This document shows positions 30,251 to 39,669 of a stretch of DNA of 39,669 nucleotides, piece by piece. The DNA lies in contig MSJI02000462.1 in NCBI GenBank assembly GCA_001931905.2, positions 1-39,669 on the forward strand. Reading direction: 5' to 3'. Origin of the DNA: Cladosporium sp. IMV 00045 (lineage: Eukaryota > Ascomycota > Dothideomycetes > Cladosporiales > Cladosporiaceae). The position numbers and the translations under genes were made by a program. Under the pieces are notes generated by a model. It made no database searches and had not been told where the DNA came from. It saw only the letters and a program-made list of their open reading frames with translations. Positions within the stretch are counted from its first letter, which is position 1. Each line of letters begins with the position of its first letter.

Positions 30251-32137
30251 TCACAACCCTGACCGTCTCCTTCCCCTCCCCCTCCTCCCCCTCCACTGCA
30301 CCTCCCTCAAGCGCAACCCTCCTCTCGCCCTGACCCTCGCCCCCCGCCCCTCCGAATCCCCATCCCACTCCCCACCACTAAGCAAATTGGCCAGCGCGCC
30401 ACCCGCCGCCATCAATTCCCCAAACCCGCCTTTCTCAACCACCCGCCCTTGATCGAGCACCACGACGCGCTCGGCGATCTCCATCTGCTCGCGGTTGTGC
30501 GTGATTATGATAACGGTCATTTCGCGGCCGGGCTCGTCGAGGAGGCTCTTGAGCGTTTCGCGCACCAAACTGGCGGACTCGACGTCTAGCGCCGATGTGG
30601 CTTCGTCCAGAATCAGCACGGAGGGCTTGCGCACGAGGGCGCGCGCGATCGCGATCCGCTGCGCTTGCCCGCCCGAGACCCCTAGGCCGCCTTCGCCGAT
30701 GAGCGTGGCGTAGCCGGATGGCAGGCTCGTGATGAACGCGTGGATGCCCGCTGCGCGGGCGGCGGCGGCGATGTTGTCGGGGTGCATGTGGCGGGATGTG
30801 GCGGGGAGGCCGTAGGTGATGTTTTCGGCTGCAGTGGCGGCGAATATGGTGGGTGTTTGTGGGACGACCACAATGAGGGAGCGGAGGGAGGGGGTGTCGA
30901 CGTTTTTGATGTCGCGGCCGGCTAGGGTTAGGTCGCCGAGTTTGGACGATGGGTGCGGGTTGGTGAGGTTTGTGGTGTAGAGGTTGAGGAGTAGGTTGGC
31001 TATTGTTGACTTGCCGGAGCCGGACCCACCAACGATGGCGGTGGAGGTGCCTGGTTTGATACAGAGGTTGATGTCTTTGAGAGTGAAGACATACGGGCGC
31101 GAGGGATAGGCGAAGTTCAGGTCATTGAAGACAATGTCTCCGATGGTGTTGACTTTTGTATCTCCCATATGTTCGTGAGAGTCCTCGGGGAGTTGTGCGA
31201 AGCGCAGTAGACGAGACGCTGTGTCTTTGGCGGCACCGATTTGCGGGATGTACGCAAGCAAAGCACTTAGGTTAGTGATCGTGAAGACAAGAAGCGCGCA
31301 GACTTGGAGCAAGCCTGGTACAGACGCAGGCCCGCCATCGCGTGCAGTTATTGATCCCACGTAAAAGATCAATGCTGTGCTGAAAGTACCCGCTGAGTCT
31401 GACATGCCATAGAAGAAGCCCGATAGGAGAGAACGGATGAAACCGACTTTGAGAGCGTAGTTGGTCGCCACGGTGTATTTCTGCAGGAAGTGATCCTCCA
31501 ACGTCAGTGCCATGATGGTCTTGATGTTCGTGAAGGTTTCGCTCATGATCGCGCTGGCCGACTCTGCGGCATCTGTGCTGAGAGATTCCCACTTCTCGCT
31601 GACGACGGTGAAGGCATTGGTGACGAAAAAAACGTATGGTGCAGCGGAAAAACAGATGAGTGCGAACTTCCACTGTCCAATAACCGCCCATATCACGCCA
31701 ATAATTGACATCAAAACGGCCGAGAAGATCATACCGACGAAGCGACCGAGGATGTTTTTCATTTCTTCAGCATTTCGATCAAGACCCTCGGTCATCCGCG
31801 AGACCGAATTGATCTCTTTGTCGAAGAAAGAGCGAGGTTGGTCGAGTATGCGTGCCATAGCCTTCTCTCTGATCTTGTCAACCCACCGTTGACCCGCGTA
31901 CTCAAGAAGGTATCGGAAAAGGTACGTATGCAGACCGTCAATGGCTGCAATCCCAAGCATGGCCATGGCATATGTCAGCGTTTTGCGAGAGCGGCCTTCA
32001 GGAATAGAATAGGTGGAGAGCAGCAGAGAGAAAATGTGCGCGAACGTAGGCGTTGCGCCGGCGTGGATGGCAGCTCCCCAAAACCCGAGGATCATCGCAC
32101 AACGGTCAAACCAATTGAGGTTTGGCCAGATAGTCAA
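30251..32137 (-). CDS. ABCB transporter, C-terminal half (TMD2-NBD2), frame-shifted from N-terminal half
   Basis: 628 codons continuing the same transporter in another frame. The frame is open from 32161; its first ATG is at 32095. It opens with LTIWPNLNWFDRCAMILGFW, the start of TMD2 in full-size ABCB proteins. NBD2 has Walker A GGSGSGKST (370-378, counted from 32137), Q-loop VPQTPTIF, signature VSGGQ (487-491), Walker B VLILDEATSALD and the H-loop His in IIITHN. All catalytic elements are intact. The C-terminus is unusually Arg/Gly-rich (ending RRGRGRRRSGL). The intact motifs argue for a functional product or very recent damage. A separate half-transporter starting at 32095 is possible but would lack the beginning of TMD2. 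Confidence 0.85.
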   Translation of the reverse strand: MTIWPNLNWFDRCAMILGFWGAAIHAGATPTFAHIFSLLLSTYSIPEGRSRKTLTYAMAMLGIAAIDGLHTYLFRYLLEYAGQRWVDKIREKAMARILDQPRSFFDKEINSVSRMTEGLDRNAEEMKNILGRFVGMIFSAVLMSIIGVIWAVIGQWKFALICFSAAPYVFFVTNAFTVVSEKWESLSTDAAESASAIMSETFTNIKTIMALTLEDHFLQKYTVATNYALKVGFIRSLLSGFFYGMSDSAGTFSTALIFYVGSITARDGGPASVPGLLQVCALLVFTITNLSALLAYIPQIGAAKDTASRLLRFAQLPEDSHEHMGDTKVNTIGDIVFNDLNFAYPSRPYVFTLKDINLCIKPGTSTAIVGGSGSGKSTIANLLLNLYTTNLTNPHPSSKLGDLTLAGRDIKNVDTPSLRSLIVVVPQTPTIFAATAAENITYGLPATSRHMHPDNIAAAARAAGIHAFITSLPSGYATLIGEGGLGVSGGQAQRIAIARALVRKPSVLILDEATSALDVESASLVRETLKSLLDEPGREMTVIIITHNREQMEIAERVVVLDQGRVVEKGGFGELMAAGGALANLLSGGEWDGDSEGRGARVRARGGLRLREVQWRGRRGRGRRRSGL

Positions 32138-34638
32138 CAGATCTCCTTGAATGTTTGCTGTCTAACATTTTCGGCAAGATCAACATCCTGACCATCCTTC
32201 GCTTGTTTGGCATGAGTTTTCGAAGCAACAGAAGAGTTGTCGTCTTGAACGGGCCTCCGACGACGAGGGCCAGCATTCCCAGGAACAGCTCTCGCCTCTG
32301 CAGCTTGTTTTCCAGTTCTGTCGATAAGGTTTTCAAGCATGACAGACATCCTTGCTTTCGCGGGATTGCGGTCGCTGACAGGTGAGCCTAACGGTGTGTT
32401 GCCATTGTCCCCTGGCGACGGGAGTTCCCATCTTGTAATGATCGCAGACAGTGTTGGCGGAGTGACTGCCATGCGCAAGAATGGTGATGCGAAAGCAGAA
32501 GTGGGCCCAGTGTTTCCAGCTGCACGCATCCCAGGCACGGGGCCACCATCAACGAAAACTTGAGGCATCATAGAAGCCCGCTTGGTCTCCAGCACAGTCA
32601 GCCGTGCCTCTAGTGGGTCAAGCGTAGCACTGGTGTCACGCGACATGAACGACCCATGATCTAACGATGATCCACGAGTATAAATTGATTCGAACGTGGT
32701 GAACTTCCGGGAGTCGAATGGAGAGTCCGTGGCTCGCACTTCTGGTGGCAGGAAGCCTTGGAACGGTGTGTCTTTCAGTCTCTCCATGTGCTTCCTGTAA
32801 CCCTCTTGTACCAACTTTCCCTGCTCCAGCACATAGACGTAGTCGTCCGCAAGAATTTGGGAGATGTCGTGTGTTATAATGATGGTGGTCTTTCCTTGCC
32901 TCCAATGGCGAATAGCATCCATCATCAGCGCTCGATTGATGTGATCCAGAGCGCTTGTTGACTCGTCCAACATAAGAATTGGGGTATCGCGCAACCTTGC
33001 TCTTGCCAACGCCATGCGCTGTCGTTGTCCGCCAGACAAAGCACCTCCCTTGTATCCGACGACCGTTTCCAGACCATCTGGCAGATCAGTGATCATCAGC
33101 TGCAGTAGTGCGAACTCGACGGCTTGTATGACTTCTGCTTTGGTGACATCGTCTGCATCCTTTCGGCCCAACGCAATATTGCGAAACACAGTTTCATTGA
33201 AAAGCAAGCTCGTCTGCTCCACCAACGTGAAGTTGCTGCGGAGCCAGCCAACTGCCAAGGACTCCAGGGAATTGCCGTCTACGGTGATTGAGCCTACCGG
33301 TAGCGAGTAGAAACGCATAAGTAGTTGGCTGAGTGTGCTCTTACCAGACCCGCTCTTGCCGATCAAAAAGGTAATGTCGCCTGCTGGAATGGACATGGTA
33401 ACGTCGTCCAAGGCCATTTGATCTGGACGAGCAGGATATGAGAAGGACACGTTCTTGACTTCAATGGTGCCTCTGCAGCTTGTCGGGCGTAGCAAATTCG
33501 CTTCTTTGTCAACGGCGGAGCCGCCTTGAACTTCTGCCATGATTGTTTGCAAGGTCGAGCCTGCAGTCCTACCTTTTTCTAGAACGATCAACTGAGGCAG
33601 AACCCCTTGAATCGATTGAAACGCGGCAATAGCCGAGAGGAAGCAGGTCATGATATCGGCTGTTGATTTTTTATGGTTGTCGATTAGAATGCCGCCGTAG
33701 TAGAAGCCCTGCACAAAGATGGTGCATCCCAGGAAGCCGAGGAAGCCCGTCTGTATAGCGTTGACGTTCGCAACTCGGTAGTACCACATCGCCGCTTCTC
33801 CGACCTTCTTAATGTATTTGCCAAGCTCAACCTCTTGTCCGTTGAAGCACTTTACAGTCTCAATCGCTGAGAGTGCGCTTGTCAGGTATTTCTGCGCTTC
33901 GGTGAGCTTCCCCTGTTGAGCGGAGAGGGCCGTTTGCATTGGTCGTCCGATCCATACGACCACGCCCATAATGACAGGGACGCTGGATATTGTTACAAGC
34001 GTGAGATCCCATGAGAAGTAAAAGGCCTGCGCCATGGACAGCACGAATGTCGATGCCAACTGGAACAACCCACCGAGCGGCTGCGAGGTAGCGAGTTGGA
34101 GCTCCCTGATTTGAGCCTGCAGACGAGGCAATAGAGCGCCAATGCCGTGCTTGCGCATGTCGTACCACTCGATATCTTTTTCTAGCAGGCCGTGGAACAG
34201 CCGATCTCTTGCACTTTTGGCTTGCAGTTCTCCAAACGACAGCCATGCTGCAAACTGACCAGTGTTTGTGACCCACGTAACCGCTGCAAGGGCTACGAAG
34301 TACAAGACGTACTTGCGGTTGTCGTTGTACACCTGCTCGCCCGTAATCTGACCGGCGCCTAGTGTTGAGAAGCTTTCGAAAATCTTTCCCTGAATCCAAG
34401 CGTTGAATGGTGCAGTTGCGCCTGCTACGATGGAGAAGAAGACACCGGTGATCAATATCGGCATGTTTGATCTTGTTGTGAAGAAGAACAGCGCTCGCCA
34501 AGGTGCTCTTTTCGTCGAGTCATCGGATGCGGTAGCGTCACTAGCAGGTATGGAAGTCTTCGTTGTCAAGTGTGTCTGACTATCGCCAGACGTAGGTCGC
34601 TTGCTCCGCCATCGTTTCTGCTGTGCGGTGGGCGGCAT
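32134..34638 (-). CDS. ABCB transporter, N-terminal half (TMD1-NBD1), Ste6/MDR type
   Basis: 834 codons from the ATG at 34638 to a TGA at 32134-32136. TMD1 spans about 55-350 with six hydrophobic helices. NBD1 has Walker A GKSGSGKST (427-435), Q-loop TLVEQTSLLF, signature LSGGQ (534-538), Walker B ILMLDESTSALD (554-565) and the H-loop in IIITHD (H590). A roughly 200-residue polar linker with SPFDSRKFTTFESIYTRG follows and is of the kind seen in filamentous-fungal Ste6-like exporters. The frame stops exactly where TMD2 should begin, and the C-terminal half continues 4 nt overlapping in another frame. Such pumps export lipopeptides (a-factor type pheromone) or drugs across the plasma membrane; the substrate is not decidable here. 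Confidence 0.9.
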   Translation of the reverse strand: MPPTAQQKRWRSKRPTSGDSQTHLTTKTSIPASDATASDDSTKRAPWRALFFFTTRSNMPILITGVFFSIVAGATAPFNAWIQGKIFESFSTLGAGQITGEQVYNDNRKYVLYFVALAAVTWVTNTGQFAAWLSFGELQAKSARDRLFHGLLEKDIEWYDMRKHGIGALLPRLQAQIRELQLATSQPLGGLFQLASTFVLSMAQAFYFSWDLTLVTISSVPVIMGVVVWIGRPMQTALSAQQGKLTEAQKYLTSALSAIETVKCFNGQEVELGKYIKKVGEAAMWYYRVANVNAIQTGFLGFLGCTIFVQGFYYGGILIDNHKKSTADIMTCFLSAIAAFQSIQGVLPQLIVLEKGRTAGSTLQTIMAEVQGGSAVDKEANLLRPTSCRGTIEVKNVSFSYPARPDQMALDDVTMSIPAGDITFLIGKSGSGKSTLSQLLMRFYSLPVGSITVDGNSLESLAVGWLRSNFTLVEQTSLLFNETVFRNIALGRKDADDVTKAEVIQAVEFALLQLMITDLPDGLETVVGYKGGALSGGQRQRMALARARLRDTPILMLDESTSALDHINRALMMDAIRHWRQGKTTIIITHDISQILADDYVYVLEQGKLVQEGYRKHMERLKDTPFQGFLPPEVRATDSPFDSRKFTTFESIYTRGSSLDHGSFMSRDTSATLDPLEARLTVLETKRASMMPQVFVDGGPVPGMRAAGNTGPTSAFASPFLRMAVTPPTLSAIITRWELPSPGDNGNTPLGSPVSDRNPAKARMSVMLENLIDRTGKQAAEARAVPGNAGPRRRRPVQDDNSSVASKTHAKQAKDGQDVDLAENVRQQTFKEIC

Positions 34639-35164
34639 GAGGGAGAAATGTAAATTGCCATGCGCTCGGCATGGTTCTCAAGCGACGGATGTGCTCTGTT
34701 CGAAAAAAGACCACTCGGTCAAATACCAGTAGTTGGGTCAGCGAATCAGATCCATCGGTTGCATTGTGTGCGGCATCAGCCGAGTCGAAAGACAAAGCAA
34801 GGAAAAAGAATGTTAGTATTGTTCCTGCACAGACCTGCCCAACATATTTCTACAACCTGAACCTTGACATTGGCGAAAATAGACAAATCTATACATTCCA
34901 TCACGCTGCATAATGTGTCCACCGATTGTTGTCATAACCCGCGACACCGTCAAGCTGGTGCTTGGGTGAGCCTGATATGGATTGACCATCAACTTTTTAC
35001 TCGCTCACGGAAATCCAGTCTAGATCCAGACCTGGGAAAAGTTTGTCGTTCGATGTCGCGAAAATCGTGTTCGTGAAACTGACGTGCTTCCTAGCGGCTT
35101 CTTGCATAGTGGTCAACAACTTTGATCTCTTCCTCAAAACCTCGTGGTATCACTATTTAGCAAT
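34639..35164. other. ABC transporter promoter and PBDC1 3' flank
   Basis: 526 nt upstream of the ABC gene and downstream of the PBDC1 homologue. No clear TATA box, RNA gene or repeat seen. Confidence 0.4.
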
Positions 35165-35810
35165 TCAAGCCGAGCCCTCCTTCTTCGCCTTCTCGTGGAT
35201 CCAGTCGTTAAGACCAGCGCGGTTCCTATTGTACAGTGAGCAGAGAATCGGGAGCCAGGAAATACACGGCTAGAACATACCTTGCAATCTCGATAGCGTA
35301 GAACTGCATGCGAACGGCTAGGCAAGAACTGTCAGCACCTCTCACCCTCCCGTATCCAAAATCTGCCTCCAAAGCTTACCGAAGATTGTCTCCTTCTCGC
35401 CATACTCCCATGCCGGGTTTGCGCGCAGCATGGTGCCGAAGTTAAAGTCCTCAACCTTCTTCTCGTAGGTGTTGATGAAGTTGCGCCACCTCTCCTTGCC
35501 TGCCTTGCTCTTCATCTCATCTTCGTTGATCGTAGCTTTGAGGTCATAGTCGGGGAATTCCTTAAGGAAGTGTTCGTGGATCTCGTCGTCGATCTTGGTC
35601 AAGCGCAACTTAGAGCCAGGGAGCTTCTCGAGGATGGACCAGTAGGTGGTCATGTGCTGAACGACTGCAAAGACATGTCAGCATAAGTCGACCATGATCT
35701 ATGCTGCTGCAATGCTCTCACTCACCCTTCACAGCGAACTGCTTCTCGATGTCCTCGAAGTTGTCCGCATTTTCGGCGTTGATGGGACCGTTGGGAGTCT
35801 GAACAGACAT
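35165..35810 (-). CDS. PBDC1 / YPL225W family protein
   Basis: Four exons, 35726-35810, 35380-35664, 35281-35317 and 35165-35225, with introns of 61, 62 and 55 nt, give 155 aa. All splice sites are GT-AG and join in frame. The sequence has the family pattern: NFEDIEKQFAVK near the start, MTTYWSILEKLPGSKLRLTK, INEDEMKSKAGKERWRNFI, VEDFNFGTMLRANP, then MQFYAIEIARNRAGLNDWI. The product is a small cytosolic protein. The yeast homologue YPL225W has been linked to co-translational biogenesis of translation factor eEF1A; that is prior knowledge I state with reserve. Its old family name (polysaccharide biosynthesis domain) should not be read as a function. The third exon is only 37 nt, easily missed by gene finders. 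Confidence 0.93.
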
Positions 35811-38110
35811 TTTTGTGTTTCTCTCTCGCTAATATGAATGAGAGCAATTATTTCAGCAAGTCGAATAGACGAGAGTAATAAAAATGTAATAATGGTATTT
35901 TTCTTCTCAGTCGCGGCGCAAAGTGACTGAAGGCACATCTTGAAAATGACGCGCATGGCGGGGCTTTTCAGTCCGCGCGCTTGGACCAACTCCATTCTGA
36001 GAGGAGAACTTGCCCCAAGCTTCTAGGCAAAAGTAGACATTACTACAACATATCGACATGCATATGTACTTTTCAGTACCCGGATGCAATCGCCACTAGT
36101 CATGTGAACCAATATCAGGACTCACTACAGAGTCACAAGCAAGTGGGTGTGCCAGTCCTTTACCACCTGACTAGCCGACAACACCATCACCAGTCATCCC
36201 TCTATCTGCAGGCATGTAAATTATTCGGACTCATAGTATTTTCCTAACCGTCCAATTGAACGCCCTTGTCACCCCTTCCACGACATAACACATATCGGGC
36301 ACCCTCAGATCGTGCGGTAACTTTCAATTCCTCCTCAGAGCAGCCGGCACGCTGGTCTTTCCCAAAATCCATGTCCGAATAACAACCATCTGTATTCGCT
36401 TCCATCTCTTCAAAGCAGCACATCGAGCTCAATGAAAACCTTGGGCCAATGACGGAAGACCTCGCCACTTGTTCTGCCTATTCCGGTCCAGTTGTCGCGA
36501 GCTGAAGACGTCCAGATTCGTGAGCCGTGGAGACCGCTCACTGATGCTCCTCGACAAGAAAAGGCTTCTGCTTCGTCGCATCAGTCTCATGAGATCGTAC
36601 TGAAGATTGTCTTTCAGAACAGGAGGGAAAAGTCAGACGTTGCGTCCAGGGGACATCCTCGAGCTGTCGTGCCAGACCGACGCATCGCGTTCTTTGTTGA
36701 CAATAAGCGTCTTTCACCCAGTCCAGCCTCCTTGGTCACCCACGTCCTCGGCATGTCTGCTGATGTCTGTGGCACATCGAGGTCTTACTCTCATATCACC
36801 GGGACGCTGCCGGATATTTGAGCCAAGTGGACTCGACTGAGCTGCATGGAGCCTTGTGCTAGTCGGTGAGCATTTGTTGGCATGGATCCCGGGATCGGTG
36901 AGCGTGCTCCTGTCACTGCAATTTCATGTTCCACCTATTTTGATCCCCGCATGTTCCCGCGTTAGAAAACATGATCCAGCTAAAAGTGGACTTCAGGTAT
37001 ATCACGGGGGCATTATAGGCAGCTTCCACCAAGGCCGGGTCTCTTCCCTGACACAACGCGCTCCTTTTGCGGAGACAGATCACAAAAACACGGCCAGATC
37101 AGCGTTTAATGTTCTTTGAGCCGTTTCTCCTTTGTGGCAACCACAAAAATCTCCACGATGTCTCTCAACAGCGGCATTGGCAAGCCTAGATACTCGCCGC
37201 TTTACTTCTGGGTGACGATTTGTCCTGACTGCGGTAGAGTGGCTTGCAAGAGAAATTGTGTGCCAGCTGTTTGATGCAGGAAACGCCGTTTGGTGGATGA
37301 CTTGGCTTCTTCCTAATAGATGCGTGAAAGCAGCCAGCATCACACGACTGATGAGCGTACGATCTACAAACACCCACATATCGAATGTTCGATGATCCAC
37401 AGAATGTCTTCGCTGTGGAGCTACGGAGAACTCGGATAGGGGCATCCACGTGGTTTCCAAATCCTCCATCAGCCTTGAATGGAGCAAAAGTCAAGACCAG
37501 TGGAGTGTCTTTGGATAGCAGTGTTCCTACGAGCGCTCTTCAGCCCGTGCACGAGATTGAAATAACATGATATCACTGGATAGGAGCAGCATTTCTTGAC
37601 TATGTTTCAGATCCTTCAGATCCATCTGAACTGTCGGAAAATGTCCACTATAGACCGAATCCAGTTTTCCACGACAGACATTCAGAACAGCTTTTAGGGA
37701 CTTCAGCTCACGATACTGACCCGGATCAAAATCAATACAATCATACCACCGATCACAGTACCATGCAGTGCGTACCGAAGAGCATAGCGTCAAATCTCAT
37801 GAATCTGCGGTTCTCGAGATGAGCGCCAAGTCCTTCACCGTTAAAGAAATAAACTAGAGACAGAAACGCTGCATGGGATTGAGATCGCCATATATGCCTA
37901 TATCACACTGCTATAGCGAAGAAGCCCAGACAGCGGCAGCACACCGACCGCCACAACAAACCAGCACGACGAACAGTATAAAGCAAAGCAACTCGACCAC
38001 CACAATCCGCCTTTCTCTCTCATCATCCAACAGCTTCCAATTCCAACTACCACCACACTCGCTTTTAACAACCCTTTCACGACTTTTCAGTCCAACCCAA
38101 ATCCAACACA
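35811..38110. other. Gene-poor region, about 2.3 kb, with hydrophobin promoter
   Basis: It contains the PBDC1 promoter on the left and the hydrophobin promoter on the right (TATA at 37977-37982). The open frames between (for example 36492-36821 and 37080-37487) are short, low in plausibility and without splice logic. No transposon or RNA gene recognised; base composition looks like the rest of the window. Confidence 0.4.
37977..37982 (+). promoter_or_regulatory. TATA box of the hydrophobin gene
   Basis: TATAAA lies 129-134 nt upstream of the ATG at 38111 and is followed by a long C/A-rich, CT-rich leader, the typical layout of strongly and developmentally expressed fungal genes. Confidence 0.5.
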
Positions 38111-38492
38111 ATGGCCTTCATCAAGACTCTCCTCATCGCCTCCGTGGCCGCCCTCGCCTACGCCGCCCCCCAGGGTGCCTCTGACGGCAAGACCAGCGTC
38201 GCCGTCGACAAGAACTCCCAGGAGGCCCAGTGCGGCAACGGCCAGAAGCTCTCCTGCTGCAACAGCGGCGAGGACCTCATCGGCGCCAACTGCCTGAACG
38301 TCCCCGTCCGTAAGTCAACGATCATCCCGCGCTTTAATCCCTTTTCAAGTCTCCCATTACTGACAATTGCCTTCAGTCGCCGTCCCCATCCAGAAGGCCT
38401 GCGGCAGCAACGTCGCCGCCTGCTGCTCCACCGGCAACGCCAACGGCAACCTCATCAACCTCGAGCTCAACTGCCTGTCTGTCCCTCTTTAA
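38111..38492 (+). CDS. Small hydrophobin with unusual cysteine spacing
   Basis: Two exons, 38111-38309 and 38377-38492, with a 67-nt intron (GTAAGT, TACTGAC branch, CAG), give 104 aa. A signal peptide (MAFIKTLLIASVAALAYA) is followed by eight cysteines in the hydrophobin order C-CC-C-C-CC-C. Spacing is C-X7-CC-X10-C-X13-C-X6-CC-X15-C-X5. The 10-residue gap after the first CC is class-II-like, whereas X7 before it and X6 before the second CC are nearer class I. Hydrophobins are secreted, self-assemble at air-water interfaces and coat spores and aerial hyphae. The protein has short hydrophobic segments around ANCLNVPVLAVPIQKAC. Family membership is firm; class is not. Confidence 0.92.
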
Positions 38493-39669
38493 GCGCGCAG
38501 CATGGCAAATCTTCTGGTCCGCCTCATCTCGGTCTTGTGATGGAAACGATTGGGAAACCGCTCCTCTGGCCTCTGCTCTCTTATTTTCTTCTTCGAGCAT
38601 GTCCGGTTTTATGAAAGGGTTGTTTTGGACCTTGGAAATACGACTAATTTTATATGTAATACCATCTCGTCAATGCTATCTTGCCTGTAAAGGCGATTGA
38701 TGCACATGAATCTTGATCTCACTTCCTCTACACTTTCTCATCTTTGACATTATGTAATTAGCCTTGACATCTATCAATTGTTTCCCGGCACACTAATGAT
38801 TTTGCCAAAAACCGGCTCCTCACAATCTTCCTCAATTCCCAGGCGATAACTTTAACGTACGCCCAATGTGTTGCAGGCTATTGGTAATTGAAGGTATGAC
38901 TCGACCATGCAGCACTATCCATCCCATCACCGGAGGAAATCCCACGGTCGCCACAATCTCAGCCGAGCGAGCAGATGAACTGACACATTCACATATACCA
39001 AATTGTAATACGCGCGCAGGGCAGTCAAAGTTACGTGAAAATCTCACAGCCATCCTTTACACAGTACTTTACTATACCAATTCCTACCCCGACGACAACG
39101 ACTACTTCAGTACAGCTCGAATCGTGCGGGACGGATTTTGCGTACACGTCGATACAAGTGAATACCGAGTTGACATTCGAATGTCGCGTTGATGTTCGAT
39201 CGTATCGTCAATCACGTCTCACGAAGATGAAAGCACCCCAGCACACATGCGTAGATACGACGACGGCTCCAACCGAGTGCACGATCTAAAATTTCCGTCC
39301 ACGTTCCCATAACAAGAAGGGTTCACGCTGGACCATATCATTTACCCGTCAGATTTCCCAGAAGGAGAGTGCACGTCGAAGACTCAAGGATGGCGAAGGC
39401 AGAGGGTTAGGGTTGGGGTTTTTGACGGCTTCCTCACCTTTGAAACAATCGCAAAGCTCCCGCTCGGAGCTGTAATGAGCAAGTACCAATACTGTGTTCG
39501 CGGCACCGTGTGTCTTCAGTCGAGAAGTTCTACTCTTCCTCGTATCCGTTGCTGCCGCCATTTCTCTCGCGAGGTTACAGACCTATAAACGAGTAGTGCA
39601 AAACATCATCGCAACCGAAACGCGATCCACTCATCATACGTCAATAGGGAAAAAAAAAAAAATAAAAAA
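38493..39669. other. Right-hand flank, about 1.2 kb
   Basis: Hydrophobin 3' flank and AT-rich sequence. Near the end is a minus-strand frame starting at ATG 39561 with a GTGAGG donor near its codon 41, a possible first exon of a gene whose remaining exons I cannot identify. A telomere-like stretch lies at 39404-39423, and the window ends in an A-rich tract (39649-39669). Confidence 0.35.

Noticed and set aside
30251..34638. Reading the two ABC open frames as two separate genes or an operon-like pair
   Set aside because: The second frame starts in the middle of the conserved linker/TMD2 junction, lacks an ATG until 32095, and fungi do not translate such pairs by overlap; a frame break in one gene is simpler.
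39404..39423. Telomere-like GGGTTAGGGTTGGGG stretch near the right edge
   Set aside because: Only one exact TTAGGG unit plus one variant; too short for an interstitial telomere and possibly within an intron or exon of a minus-strand gene.

Overview
This window is nuclear DNA of a filamentous ascomycete (Pezizomycotina). Genes are monocistronic on both strands and are interrupted by short introns (about 50-130 nt) with GTRNGN donors, CTNA-type branch sites close to the acceptor, and YAG acceptors. The gene set is fungal: alpha-aminoadipate lysine synthesis, a hydrophobin, an ANTH adaptor with NPF repeats, a Pth11-like rhodopsin-domain receptor and a DUF1769 protein. A Dothideomycete is my best guess, but that is inference from gene types only.

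Layout. 1-1645 (-): mitochondrial aspartyl-tRNA synthetase, cut by the left edge. 2887-4863 (+): AP180/YAP180 clathrin adaptor. 5538-6190 (-): Rcf1 (HIG1), divergent from ilv1. 6673-8493 (+): threonine deaminase. 9054-10784 (+): Baeyer-Villiger-type flavin monooxygenase. 11058-12275 (+): unrecognised low-complexity basic protein. 13057-14208 (-): secreted glutaminyl cyclase. 14475-15469 (+): two-TM mitochondrial protein. 16757-18226 (+): unrecognised protein with an N-myristoylation motif, followed directly by a decaying tandem array of hairpin units (18243 to about 19110). 19434-20706 (-): homoisocitrate dehydrogenase. 21421-22289 (+): secreted lytic-transglycosylase/lysozyme-fold protein. 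22825-23946 (+): DUF1769. 24544-25215 (-): NudC. 26209-28041 (-): seven-TM rhodopsin-domain receptor. 30251-34638 (-): full-length ABCB transporter in two frames. 35165-35810 (-): PBDC1 homologue. 38111-38492 (+): small hydrophobin.

Most genes are housekeeping functions (isoleucine and lysine synthesis, mitochondrial translation and respiration, endocytosis, dynein pathway) without operon logic. The accessory part is the receptor, the ABC exporter, the hydrophobin, the lysozyme-fold secreted protein and the two unrecognised low-complexity proteins; I see no biosynthetic gene cluster. The three strongest signals beyond annotation are (1) the hairpin array behind the myristoylated protein, (2) a duplicated His/Cys peptide in the receptor tail whose two copies differ at 19 of 31 codons synonymously but at only 2 residues, and (3) the frame break in the ABC transporter.
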